Source of the DNA: Bacteroidota bacterium
GTDB taxonomy: Bacteria; Bacteroidota; Bacteroidia; Chitinophagales; Chitinophagaceae
Length of the DNA: 64,000 bases
Reading direction: 5' to 3'
Assembly (NCBI GenBank): GCA_016711825.1
Contig: JADJSG010000011.1
Coordinates: 124,001-188,000, forward strand
Position numbers and translations under genes: made by a program. Every line of letters starts with the position of its first letter. Position 1 is the first letter of the stretch. Shown in pieces: positions 19,496 through 28,900 of this stretch. Below the pieces are notes generated by a model. It ran no database searches, had not been told where the DNA came from, and saw only the letters and a program-made list of their open reading frames with translations.

Positions 19496-20983
19496 TTATT
19501 CTACTACATTGCTCTCCTTACTTTCATTATGTAAACGATCAAGGGAAGTCACTACATATTTATATTTTTTAGTGTCTTTTTCTACAACATATTTTGTATC
19601 TCTGGTAATATATACAATACTTTTCTGCTGTCTATTCTCTTGATTTGTTTCCATTTTATAAACAGCAAATTGCAAATCGCGCTGAGCACCATCCTCTACA
19701 CTCCATTGCAATACCCTATGACCTTCACGATCAAATTGTGCAAAAAGAGTGGGTGTAGGTAATTTTTCATGATCTATCCAAGGCATTTGTGGCAACAAAG
19801 CGGGGTTAGGATACCATTTGGATTTCATGGTTTGATTCAAATCATAAAAATTCTTTTTAAAAGCATTCGCACTGTAAAATGCGCTTCCATGTACCTTTTT
19901 ATTTTCACGCAGTGCATTAATTTGATTGGTAATTTCTGATAAACTACGCCAACACAGTTTAGGGTCAGTTCCTATTTTATATAAACCGTGTCCGATATAC
20001 ATATGTCTATTGTATGCATGTTGTGCCCACCAATCCAACAAGGTATGGTAATCTACTGCACGGTGACCTATTTCCCAATAAAGTTGTGGTAATAAATAAT
20101 CGATCCAACCTTTTTTTTGCCACATGATCACATCAGCAAATAAATCATCATAGTTTGTTTGCCCACCATTGGTTTGACTTCCTTCAGGATCTTTTGATGC
20201 ATTGCGCCATACGCCAAATGGGCTAATGCCAAATTTTACATATGGTTTTTCCTGTTTAATTTGCTTACTTAAAGACTCTATCAGTCTATTGACATTATCA
20301 CGCCGCCAATCATCTTTATTGGCGAACTTACTACCATACATTGCATATGATTTAAAATCAGGAAACTCCACTTTTGCAATTCTGTACGGATAAAAGTAAT
20401 CATCAAAATGCACGGCATCAATATCATAACGTTTGACAACATCCATTACTATTTTTATAAAATAAGCTTTGACTTCAGGTAAACCTGGATCAAAATATTT
20501 CTTTCCTCCATAATTTAAAAACCATTCTGGGTGTAGACGAGTAATATGTTCTGCTGTATTGGGATTTTTATTGGCATCTACCAATGCCCTATATGGATTA
20601 AACCAAGCATGAAATTCTAAACAACGTTTGTGACATTCTTCTATCATAAATGCCAAAGGGTCATAATACGGAGAAGGAGGAACGCCTTGTTTACCACTTA
20701 AATAACGGCTCCAGTTTTCATAAGTTGACTGGTATAATGCATCGGCACTTGGTCTAATTTGCACGATGACTGCGTTCATATTATTTGCTTTCAATCGTTC
20801 GATAATCGTAATAAATTCTTGTTGTTGTATTGAAGCATCTAAGCCCTGTTTACTGGGCCAATCAATATTCCCGATAGTAGCTACCCATGCAGCTCTAAAT
20901 TCACGATTTGGCGATGTTTGTACTTGTGCTAGGGAAACTTTAAAAACACAAAGAATTACAGCAATTAGTATTTTTTTCAACAT
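19496..20983 (-). CDS. DUF187-type glycoside hydrolase-like protein (GHL10 family)
   Basis: A 495-residue protein with a signal peptide (about 1-19). The conserved opening of the family follows directly: 'REFRAAWVATIGNIDWPS', then 'VIVQIRPSADALY'. Further TIM-barrel blocks are 'FHAWFNPYRA', 'HFDDYFYPY' and 'FGISPFGVWRN'. The C-terminus (about 405-495) looks like a small beta domain. Relatives include E. coli DigH, which cleaves denuded peptidoglycan glycan strands; whether this protein acts on peptidoglycan or another glycan is not shown. Probably periplasmic or outer-membrane exposed. It is a single gene between two gene-free stretches. Confidence 0.88.
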   Translation of the reverse strand: MLKKILIAVILCVFKVSLAQVQTSPNREFRAAWVATIGNIDWPSKQGLDASIQQQEFITIIERLKANNMNAVIVQIRPSADALYQSTYENWSRYLSGKQGVPPSPYYDPLAFMIEECHKRCLEFHAWFNPYRALVDANKNPNTAEHITRLHPEWFLNYGGKKYFDPGLPEVKAYFIKIVMDVVKRYDIDAVHFDDYFYPYRIAKVEFPDFKSYAMYGSKFANKDDWRRDNVNRLIESLSKQIKQEKPYVKFGISPFGVWRNASKDPEGSQTNGGQTNYDDLFADVIMWQKKGWIDYLLPQLYWEIGHRAVDYHTLLDWWAQHAYNRHMYIGHGLYKIGTDPKLCWRSLSEITNQINALRENKKVHGSAFYSANAFKKNFYDLNQTMKSKWYPNPALLPQMPWIDHEKLPTPTLFAQFDREGHRVLQWSVEDGAQRDLQFAVYKMETNQENRQQKSIVYITRDTKYVVEKDTKKYKYVVTSLDRLHNESKESNVVE

Positions 20984-21291
20984 TGAGTAAAGATATTTGT
21001 TTGCATCAATATATTTTCATTCAAGAACTATTTTTATACGAAAATCTTTCTAGATATCGGATATACAAACTATACCTAAATGGAATATCTATTAACCACA
21101 ATATATTCAACATTGAAAATATTTTGCAATTAAGCAATTGACAATTGGGTTATCGTTTATAGGTATTTGGTATTATAATGAACATTGAACGATTCCAAAA
21201 TTCACATTGGTATAAACACATGCTTTAAACTCCATCCAAAAAAAAATCCCCTAGAAAAATCTAAGGGATATTCATTATTTATAAAATAATA
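20984..21291. other. Gene-free stretch holding the nusG terminator
   Basis: 308 bp of AT-rich sequence upstream of the DUF187 gene and downstream of nusG. Apart from the terminator at 21238-21269 I see no ORF or RNA. In many Bacteroidota rplK would follow nusG at this place; it does not here. Confidence 0.6.
21238..21269 (-). terminator. Rho-independent terminator of the tuf-trnW-secE-nusG unit
   Basis: On the minus strand, ATCCCTTAG and CTAGGGGAT form a stem with one mismatch around a T-rich loop. About nine consecutive T follow. It starts 23 bp after the nusG stop codon. Confidence 0.75.
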
Positions 21292-21888
21292 TTAGGAAAC
21301 TTTTTCCACTTGCATAAAATTGAGTTCTACTGGTGTAGCTCGTCCAAATATTTTTACAATTACTTTTAATTTCTTTTTATCATCATTTACTTCTTCAACA
21401 GTTCCATTAAAGTCATTGAATGGTCCATCGATAATTTTAACGGTTTCACCAAGTATAAATGGTTCAGACATGGTAACACCACTATCTGCCATTTCATCCA
21501 TTTTGCCAAACATTTTGTTTACTTCACTTTTGCGTAAAGCATCTGGACGGTCTTTCCCTAAAAAATGGATAACACCTGTAACATTTTTTATTGCCTGTAA
21601 AATATCATCAGCTAAACGACCAGTAGTTGCTTCTAACAATATATATCCAGGATAAAGAATTTTTTCGCGCATCACTTTTTTTCCACCGACTACTTTAAAC
21701 ACTTTTTCAATAGGGCAAAGAATTTGAGAAATGACATTACCCCACCCTGATCTGCGAATTTCAACATCAAGATATTCTTTTATTTTTCTTTCTTTACCAC
21801 TCAACACTCTTAATACAAACCATTTGGTTTCTTTATCCTTCACAACGGTTTCAGATGTATTATGTTCTTGTATATTAATATCTTCCAT
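21292..21888 (-). CDS. nusG: Transcription termination/antitermination factor NusG
   Basis: 198 residues from the chosen ATG at 21888. An ATG 13 codons further upstream would overlap secE by 29 bp and add an unrelated leader, so it is less likely. The NGN domain begins 'KWFVLRVLSGKERKIKEYL'; the KOW domain is at the C-terminus ('ETVKIIDGPFNDFNGTVEEV'). NusG binds RNA polymerase, modulates pausing and Rho action, and couples to the ribosome. It lies 10 bp after secE and is followed by a strong terminator, so the downstream ribosomal-protein genes usual for this cluster are missing. Confidence 0.96.
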   Translation of the reverse strand: MEDINIQEHNTSETVVKDKETKWFVLRVLSGKERKIKEYLDVEIRRSGWGNVISQILCPIEKVFKVVGGKKVMREKILYPGYILLEATTGRLADDILQAIKNVTGVIHFLGKDRPDALRKSEVNKMFGKMDEMADSGVTMSEPFILGETVKIIDGPFNDFNGTVEEVNDDKKKLKVIVKIFGRATPVELNFMQVEKVS

Positions 21889-21898
21889 TATTGTACTA

Positions 21899-22093
21899 TT
21901 ATTTAAAAAGACCATAAAAGTTTTCAAAAACTACTTTTGAAGTACCATCCATTAAAGTGGTAAGGGCTGTTAGCAATAAGATGCTAAACAAAGTTATGAG
22001 GGTACTTTGTTGAAGTTCTGTCCAAGTAGGCCAGGTTACTTTATGAATTAGCTCGTTGTATGCTTGTTCAAAATAATTTAATATTTTATTCAT
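21899..22093 (-). CDS. secE: Preprotein translocase subunit SecE
   Basis: 64 residues, the short single-helix form of SecE. An amphipathic N-terminal helix ('YFEQAYNELIHKVTWPTWTE') holds the conserved Lys-Val-x-Trp-Pro-Thr motif. One transmembrane helix follows at about residues 31-48. SecE clamps SecY in the SecYEG channel. It lies between tRNA-Trp (52 bp upstream) and nusG (10 bp downstream), the classical bacterial order. Confidence 0.95.
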   Translation of the reverse strand: MNKILNYFEQAYNELIHKVTWPTWTELQQSTLITLFSILLLTALTTLMDGTSKVVFENFYGLFK

Positions 22094-22145
22094 TGTATTG
22101 CGTTGTTTTAAAATTCAAATATATGAATTTTTATGAAATAAATTG

Positions 22146-22216
22146 CACGGGCACTAAGATTCGAACTCAGATCAAAGGTTTTGGAGACCCGTATGCTACC
22201 ATTGCACCATGCCCGT
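22146..22216 (-). tRNA. tRNA-Trp (anticodon CCA)
   Basis: The minus strand folds as a 71-nt cloverleaf. The 7-bp acceptor stem is ACGGGCA/TGCCCGT with discriminator G. D stem is GTGC/GCAT. Anticodon loop CTCCAAA gives anticodon CCA. T stem CTGAG/CTTAG surrounds TTCGAAT. The 3' CCA is not encoded. It lies between tuf and secE, where tRNA-Trp is found in many bacteria. Confidence 0.96.
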
Positions 22217-22245
22217 TTAAATAACTTTTGTGAATGAACTTTTTG

Positions 22246-22285
22246 AAAAAACAAAGTACTCAAGCAGTATGCTCAAGTACTTTGT
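22246..22285 (-). terminator. Strong hairpin terminator or attenuator between tuf and tRNA-Trp
   Basis: On the minus strand ACAAAGTACT and AGTACTTTGT pair perfectly. The stem extends inward by about six further pairs (some G-U) to a 3-nt loop, about 16 bp in all, and is followed by TTTTTT. It lies 30 bp upstream of the tRNA-Trp 5' end. Confidence 0.8.
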
Positions 22286-22297
22286 AAATATAATTGT

Positions 22298-22322
22298 CTT
22301 TGTACTTAGTAACTGTACAAAG
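22298..22322 (-). promoter_or_regulatory. Second hairpin directly after the tuf stop codon
   Basis: CTTTGTAC (minus strand) pairs with GTACAAAG across a 9-nt loop, starting a few bases after the tuf stop. Its 5' arm is contained in AGTACTTTGT, which is also complementary to the 5' arm of the terminator at 22246-22285, so the two structures could compete. Confidence 0.5.
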
Positions 22323-22328
22323 TACTTT

Positions 22329-23516
22329 TTATTTGATTATTTCAGTTACCTGACCTGCACCCACTGTTCGTCCACCTTCACGGATAGAGAATTTCAATCC
22401 TTTTTCCATAGCTATTGGTCCGATCAATTTTACAGTCAAGCTTACATTATCACCAGGCATAACCATTTCTGTACCTGCTGGTAATTCTACTTCACCAGTA
22501 ATATCAGTAGTACGGAAATAAAACTGAGGGCGATATTTTTGGAAGAATGGTGTATGACGACCACCTTCTTCTTTGCTCAATACGTAAACTTCACATTTGA
22601 ATTCAGTATGAGGTGTTATTGATTTAGGTTTGCAAATTACCATACCACGACGGATATCTTTTTTCTCGATACCACGTAACAAGATACCTGCATTATCACC
22701 TGCTTCACCTCTATCAAGTAACTTACGGAACATTTCCACACCTGTACAAACAGATTTCAATGGAGATTCGTTAAAACCTACGATTTCAACCTCTTCGCCT
22801 ACTTTGATTACACCTCTTTCAATACGACCTGTAGCAACAGTACCACGACCAGTGATTGAGAACACATCCTCCACTGACATCAAGAAATCCATATCTACTG
22901 GACGAGGAGGTAAAGGAATATAATCATCTACAGCTTGCATTAATTCAGTTACTTTTGCAGTCCACTGAGGATCTCCAGCTAAAGCACCGGTAGCAGAACC
23001 TTGAATAATTGGTGTGTTATCGCCATCAAATCCATAAGAACTTAATAAATCTCTAATTTCGATTTCTACTAATTCTAACAATTCAGGATCATCTACTAAA
23101 TCAACTTTATTCATAAACACAACCATTCTAGGTACACCTACTTGACGAGCAAGCAAGATATGTTCACGTGTTTGAGGCATAGGACCATCTGTTGCAGCAA
23201 CTACTAAGATAGCACCATCCATTTGAGCAGCACCAGTAATCATGTTTTTAACATAATCGGCGTGACCTGGACAGTCAACGTGTGCGTAGTGACGCGTAGC
23301 AGTTTGATATTCTACGTGTGCTGTATTGATAGTAATACCTCTTTCTTTTTCTTCTGGAGCTCCATCAATATCATCATAGTTTTTCTTTTCAGCCAATCCT
23401 ATTTTAGATAATACGTCTGTAATAGCAGCTGTTAAAGTAGTTTTACCATGATCTACGTGACCAATAGTTCCAATGTTTACGTGGGGTTTATCCCTTTTGA
23501 AGGTCTCTTTTGCCAT
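22329..23516 (-). CDS. tuf: Elongation factor Tu
   Basis: 395 residues, normal length. GTP-binding motifs are 'GHVDHGKT' (19-26), 'DCPGH' (about 81-85) and 'NKVD' (about 136-139). The effector region 'EKERGITINTAHVEY' is intact. EF-Tu delivers aminoacyl-tRNA to the ribosome. The gene stands upstream of tRNA-Trp, secE and nusG. No tRNA-Thr/Tyr/Gly cluster precedes it: the next gene upstream is divergent and unrelated. Confidence 0.98.
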   Translation of the reverse strand: MAKETFKRDKPHVNIGTIGHVDHGKTTLTAAITDVLSKIGLAEKKNYDDIDGAPEEKERGITINTAHVEYQTATRHYAHVDCPGHADYVKNMITGAAQMDGAILVVAATDGPMPQTREHILLARQVGVPRMVVFMNKVDLVDDPELLELVEIEIRDLLSSYGFDGDNTPIIQGSATGALAGDPQWTAKVTELMQAVDDYIPLPPRPVDMDFLMSVEDVFSITGRGTVATGRIERGVIKVGEEVEIVGFNESPLKSVCTGVEMFRKLLDRGEAGDNAGILLRGIEKKDIRRGMVICKPKSITPHTEFKCEVYVLSKEEGGRHTPFFQKYRPQFYFRTTDITGEVELPAGTEMVMPGDNVSLTVKLIGPIAMEKGLKFSIREGGRTVGAGQVTEIIK

Positions 23517-23570
23517 CTTATTTTAGTTTAAAAGTTGTTAGTTTGTTTTTTAAGTATAATTTTTGGAATG

Positions 23571-23601
23571 CAAAGGTAAATTTAAGTTTTGATATATAAA
23601 A
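23571..23601 (-). promoter_or_regulatory. Promoter of tuf
   Basis: The minus strand has TACCTTTG at 23578-23571, an exact TAnnTTTG -7 box, 55 bp before the tuf ATG. The -33 region is T-rich but lacks a clear TTG. Confidence 0.55.
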
Positions 23602-23704
23602 ATATTTTTTGTACAAAAAACAATTGCCCTACTTAGACGTATTTTAAATATAAATCTTCTAATTTGTGACCTCATAAAATACAAACGTAATAAAGATATA
23701 ATAT

Positions 23705-25333
23705 ATGAGAATATTCATTTTTTTATGCATCAGTCTCTGCATGAGTAAAAATACATTTGCACAGCTAAATGCAGCAGACAGTAGCTTATTTTACAATATT
23801 TTTAATCAACAACGATATATTGATACTGTTATATACCCTGGCAATTGGTATCAATTTGGGCAGGTAAGCTCGGTTTATAACCATTATTTAATCATGGATA
23901 CTAATTTTAAGTTCAAAACCCTTGATTTAGATAGTATGAACTATTTAAACATTGCTACCCAATTAAAGGAAGATACTACCATTAATAATACTTTTAATAT
24001 GTACCCATCAATGTTATCGCAATCAGACCCATTGGTGTATTTGCCTTTTTCCCTTTCTAACCGAACGGCTAATTCGTATGCCTATAGAACCAAAGACACA
24101 AACCAAACTGATTGTAAAAATGCATTTTATATCATTCCTGGCAATGGTCAAAATCAGTCGCTTGATATAGAAAAAGGGATTGGCTATCATAATCAATTAT
24201 GCTTTATGAAGAATCATTGTTTGCAATATGGTGATGTGTATACCTTTATAAAACCAAATCATGAAGCTAGGGCTTTTCATTGGAATGGATATAGGATGAA
24301 TGAGGATTATCTGCTTTATTATTTAATTTCTGCCAATACTCGTTATGGTATCAACTATTTGGTAGAAATAATTGCTATGCTCAAATATTTGAAAACAAAT
24401 TACGATAAAGTGTTTATTTTGGGTTTGTCTGAGGGGGGGTATTCTACTTTATTAGCTACCATGTACGAACAACCCGATGCAGCACTCATCTCGGGCGGAT
24501 ATTCCATTGATTTAGATACGAATACTATTGAAAATGATTTTTTACGTTCACGATTTGATTATTTATTAGATACCTTTAATCGGGTGAAAGTAAAAGACAA
24601 AATTACTTACTCTGCTACCAACTATCTTTTTACCTGGGGTGAAAATGACCCTGTCCCCACTATGGATCCTGAACATGATTTTCATTATACCCAAAACTAT
24701 TTTGGACCATTAAACAATTGTAGCTATTTCTACGATTTTTACGATCATACATTCCCGCCTTGTGTAAATATTGATACTTTTATTCAACGCAATTTAGCCA
24801 TCCCCTTAGCACATTTTGAAATTAGTGATACAACTCTTGTAGATACCCTGGTTACTACAGTCAAATTTTGCCGTTCAGGACTTTACCAATTTGATTTATA
24901 TAAAAACGATACTTTATCGCAATCCTACTCACTGATTACAGATAGTGTACATATTAACCTGATTGATAGTGGTAAGTATTATATCACAAATATTGTTGAT
25001 AGCAATTTATCGCAAGGAAAATGCAGGGATACCATTCAATATGTAAAAATACCAGCCGTGGCTAATGCTTTAGTCAATGAAATGAGCAATAATAGCAGGG
25101 TACAATATAACAACCCTGTAAGAGAACAACTAAACCTCAGGCTAACAAACACTTTCAGTTTTCCAGTATTCATACAAGTCCTAGATGTATTTGGTGTACA
25201 AGTGTATTATAAAAACCTTAATGAAAATAATGTATCCATTGATTTTAGTCATTGGTCATCTGGCCTCTATTTTATCAACTTAAGGAATGCATATAAAGAA
25301 CCATTAGCGCATTTGAAAGTCATGAAGCTATAA
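23705..25333 (+). CDS. Secreted alpha/beta-hydrolase-like protein with T9SS type A sorting domain
   Basis: 542 residues. A signal peptide (about 1-19, ending near 'TFAQLNAAD') precedes about 120 residues without a known fold. The alpha/beta hydrolase-like core then shows 'IIPGNGQN' (oxyanion region) and a nucleophile elbow 'GLSEGG' with Ser242. Likely triad partners are Asp315 ('GENDPVP') and His348 ('DHTFPP'). The last ~80 residues are a type A sorting domain: 'VQYNNPVREQLNLRL', then 'SSGLYFINLRN'. Esterase or peptidase activity is plausible from the triad; the substrate is unknown. It stands alone, divergent from tuf. Confidence 0.8.
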   Translation: MRIFIFLCISLCMSKNTFAQLNAADSSLFYNIFNQQRYIDTVIYPGNWYQFGQVSSVYNHYLIMDTNFKFKTLDLDSMNYLNIATQLKEDTTINNTFNMYPSMLSQSDPLVYLPFSLSNRTANSYAYRTKDTNQTDCKNAFYIIPGNGQNQSLDIEKGIGYHNQLCFMKNHCLQYGDVYTFIKPNHEARAFHWNGYRMNEDYLLYYLISANTRYGINYLVEIIAMLKYLKTNYDKVFILGLSEGGYSTLLATMYEQPDAALISGGYSIDLDTNTIENDFLRSRFDYLLDTFNRVKVKDKITYSATNYLFTWGENDPVPTMDPEHDFHYTQNYFGPLNNCSYFYDFYDHTFPPCVNIDTFIQRNLAIPLAHFEISDTTLVDTLVTTVKFCRSGLYQFDLYKNDTLSQSYSLITDSVHINLIDSGKYYITNIVDSNLSQGKCRDTIQYVKIPAVANALVNEMSNNSRVQYNNPVREQLNLRLTNTFSFPVFIQVLDVFGVQVYYKNLNENNVSIDFSHWSSGLYFINLRNAYKEPLAHLKVMKL

Positions 25334-25485
25334 TACTATGATCAAGATGTAAGCTTTCGATAGATAATATGTTTAAAAACTAATACTAATATTATTTTGA
25401 TAAGTCAAATTGTTTGGTTCAGCATTTGATTTGAGAAAATCAGCCATACTTGTTTACCAAATAAACAAACTACACATTCAAGTCA

Positions 25486-25794
25486 TTAGTATCGTTCTGT
25501 ATTAATAGAATACTTACGTATTTTTTTATCTGCACGTTTCAACATGGCAAGTACATTATTGTGTTCAAATGCAGTCCAATTATGATCAATATCTGCAGTT
25601 TCAATGGCTTCTCTTATAACTTTTTGTTGATGCATTAGTTTTACGTACTCATTTTCAGTAATGCGTCCTGTTTCGAAAGCAGATTTTACAATACGTTCTT
25701 GTTGCTGTTGCTTTTCAACAAAACCATTTCTTTCATGGGCAAAAATATTGGTTAACTGTGCTAGCATTAAAAGGGTAAAAATGAGTTTTTTCAT
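25486..25794 (-). CDS. Small exported hypothetical protein
   Basis: 102 residues with a clear signal peptide (about 1-19, 'MKKLIFTLLMLAQLTNIFA'). The rest is a charged helical domain containing a run of four Gln ('VEKQQQQERI') and two predicted helices. No membrane anchor or lipobox, so a periplasmic location is likely. It is followed 150 bp further downstream by the end of the convergent hydrolase gene. Not recognised; small exported helical proteins like this are common in Bacteroidota. Confidence 0.6.
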   Translation of the reverse strand: MKKLIFTLLMLAQLTNIFAHERNGFVEKQQQQERIVKSAFETGRITENEYVKLMHQQKVIREAIETADIDHNWTAFEHNNVLAMLKRADKKIRKYSINTERY

Positions 25795-25927
25795 AATTGT
25801 TTAAAATAATTCGACACAAATATAAAAAATATAAGAATCAATAGAAATAAAATATGGTGCTAAATCACACAATGTCTGGTGAATCAATGCAAAAAGTCAA
25901 TTTGAGGGCTTGAAAAAAATGGACTTA

Positions 25928-28900
25928 TCACTTACGAATACTTTTTGCAAAATTGCACCATTCACATTTCTCTTTACCGCATCCTTCATAAAATTCATGC
26001 TGCTGTATTTTTTGCCAGGTATCTTTAATTTGTGTTTTTACCTGATCGATATGCTCTTTAGGAAAATGAAAAATATGAGGCTTTGGTAATGTTTTGCTCT
26101 TTTTATCTGGTTCTAAAAATTCATACTTTGCACAAGTAGCTTTGTATTTATTATTTTTATCATTGTCCAGGAGAATTTTGTAAAACATCGCTTGGCGCCA
26201 ATAATCCCCACCAATATCCTCTTTATCATCTTCCATAGAGAGTAATTTTTTCTTTGTGTAATCACTTTTATAATCGCCTGTTTTATAATCTACCAAGGTG
26301 ATTTCATTTTCATAATACTCTACCTTATCAATAAATCCTTTTAATGGTATGCCATCCAATGTTGCTTTGGCATTAAACTCAATATTAACCACTTTATGCC
26401 AGGTATCAATATTGGTTTCATAAATATTTTTCAATATGTCGAGACCATAATTCACTTTTCTTTCAAAACCAGATGGGCTAAACTTTTCACTATTTCTACG
26501 CATAAAGTTTAGAAAATATTGCTGAAATTCTTCTAAAGGGGGAAATACTTGCTCATTCAACTTCATGGTCGCAAACAACTTTTCAAGGGCCTTATGTATG
26601 GCACTTCCAAACGACATATTTTCATGCAACCCAGATGGGATACGCACGATATTATTAAAATAAAAATGAAGTGGGCAGGCCAAATAATGATTCAGTGCAG
26701 TGACATTGAGTTCAAAGTGTTGTAATTGTTTCTCAATAAATGATTTTTCAATGACTTCCATTTTTATTTTTTCATCTACCTGAGGTATTAAGGTTTCAAA
26801 CTCAAACAACATTTGATTGCTGATTATTGGTTTTTCTGGTTCAAAGTTTTCGCCGAAAATTTCATATAAAAACAAGGATTTTTCCATTTCCTTTTCTTGC
26901 AAATCAATATTGTAATAACTTACCAACAACTCTTTTTTAGCACGGGTCAAAGCTACATACATCATCCGTCTGAGTTCATCATTGTCTTTGTTACTTTTGG
27001 CCGATTCAAATACATTTTCAGGTATTTTTATCATATTGGCGGGTGTTTTACGTCCTTCCCACTGCAGCTTGACTGCACTGGCAACAAATACATATTCAAA
27101 TTCTCTTCCTTTGGATGCATGCACTGTAAATAATCGCACAGCTTCCTCATTTCCGTAAAGTTTAAATCGTGGAAGTTCAATATCATTTTCCTGCATGATG
27201 TCTAACAAGTTGGTTAGTTCATTCACATCCATCGCAGGATTTCGGTGCGCTTCTTCTTTTATAAAATCAAAAAATATGGTGAGGGTTTCCAGTTCTTCAA
27301 ATTTGTTAGGGCTATTTAAAATATGCTGAATGATATGACACTTTTGTATTATGGTATCCATCAATTGTATGAGTGATAGATTGTGCGATTCATTGATTAA
27401 TTGCTCCAAAGTAGTCACCGCATATTGAAAGGCATCCCGACCATTTTCAATAAACAAGGTAGGATGTTGAATACTGATATTTTCCTGTAAGTATCTTCTA
27501 AAACTATATTTTACTTTTCTATTTTCGTTCGATTTGTCATTTGATAATATAGCAGCCTTAGCAATTTCTATAGCTGGAATTTGAAAAAAATGATAATGCA
27601 ATATTTCAAACAATAAACTATCTCCACTATAGGCATTGGTACGCTCACAAGCGATGTATTTGAGTATTTGCAATAATTGTTTAGCCAGTATATCATCAAA
27701 GAGATTGTAATTTTTTTTGGTATAATAGGGAATATTCAAAAGATGCAAATAGCTTCCCATATCAATACATGATTTGTTGTCGTAAAACAACACGGCAATT
27801 TCTTTAGGTTTCACCCCTTGATTGATCAAAGTTTGAATCCGCTTAGCGATATATATTTTTTCGTAACGGGGGTTATGAAAAGACAAAATTCGCGGTTGAA
27901 AATCTTCATGATTTGTGGAAGTATGGTATGAAATTAAGTTCTTGTCAAGGGCAGGATTATGATTTACCAATCGCTCCCCTGCTTTTTCTATTAAATTTTT
28001 TGCATGATCTAAAATGCCTTGGGTAGAACGGTAGTTGATTTTCAAACATATTTCAATTAAACCATGGGGAAGGTATTTATGTTGAAAGTCTTTCATATTT
28101 TCGACGCTTGCTCCCTGAAACCGAAAAATGGATTGATCATCATCCCCTACAACAAATACATTGGGCGATACATCGTATTCAGTCAATAAGTCGATGATTT
28201 TCATTTGCGAACCGTTGGTATCTTGAAATTCATCTACAAGCAAATACTGATATTTTTCATAATAAGAAGCCAGGATATCAGGGTTATGTTGAAACATATC
28301 AATCACCCAATTGATCATATCATCAAAGTCATAACGATGATTTTCAAGCATCAATTGTTTATAAGCGTCAAAGAGTTTAATAGCATCTGACGATTTTTTA
28401 TAGCTTTCAATTTCTTTGACCACAGCTTGTTTAAGTTGCCCTTTTGTAACACCTCTTGTTGACAAACTGCTTTCATCGTTTTCTAAAAAGTGAATCTGTT
28501 GATTGGTTTTTTCCAATAAAAATTCAGCAGTCCAATTTTCTTGTTTCATTTTTGAAAACATCCTCAATAAATAATTGGCGTTGGCATTGGGGTTCTTGGC
28601 ATTGTATAAAATATTTTTATTATCCAGTTTTAGTAAAATAGACTTGATATATTGAATTTTTTCAAGTTCAGATGCGGCATCTAATGTTTCTTTGTCAAAT
28701 AACGACAAATTTTGTTGTATCACTTCATTGCAAAATGAGTGATAGGTATGAACACTAATATATTGTGCAGTTTCGGCGCCAATGAGTTTAAAGAGCCGAT
28801 CGCGCATATTTTTTTTACCTTCTTCGGTGTAGGTAAGGCATAAAATATTTTGGGGCGAAATTTGTGCATCGCTTTTTAATAAGTTGGCTATACGTAATGC

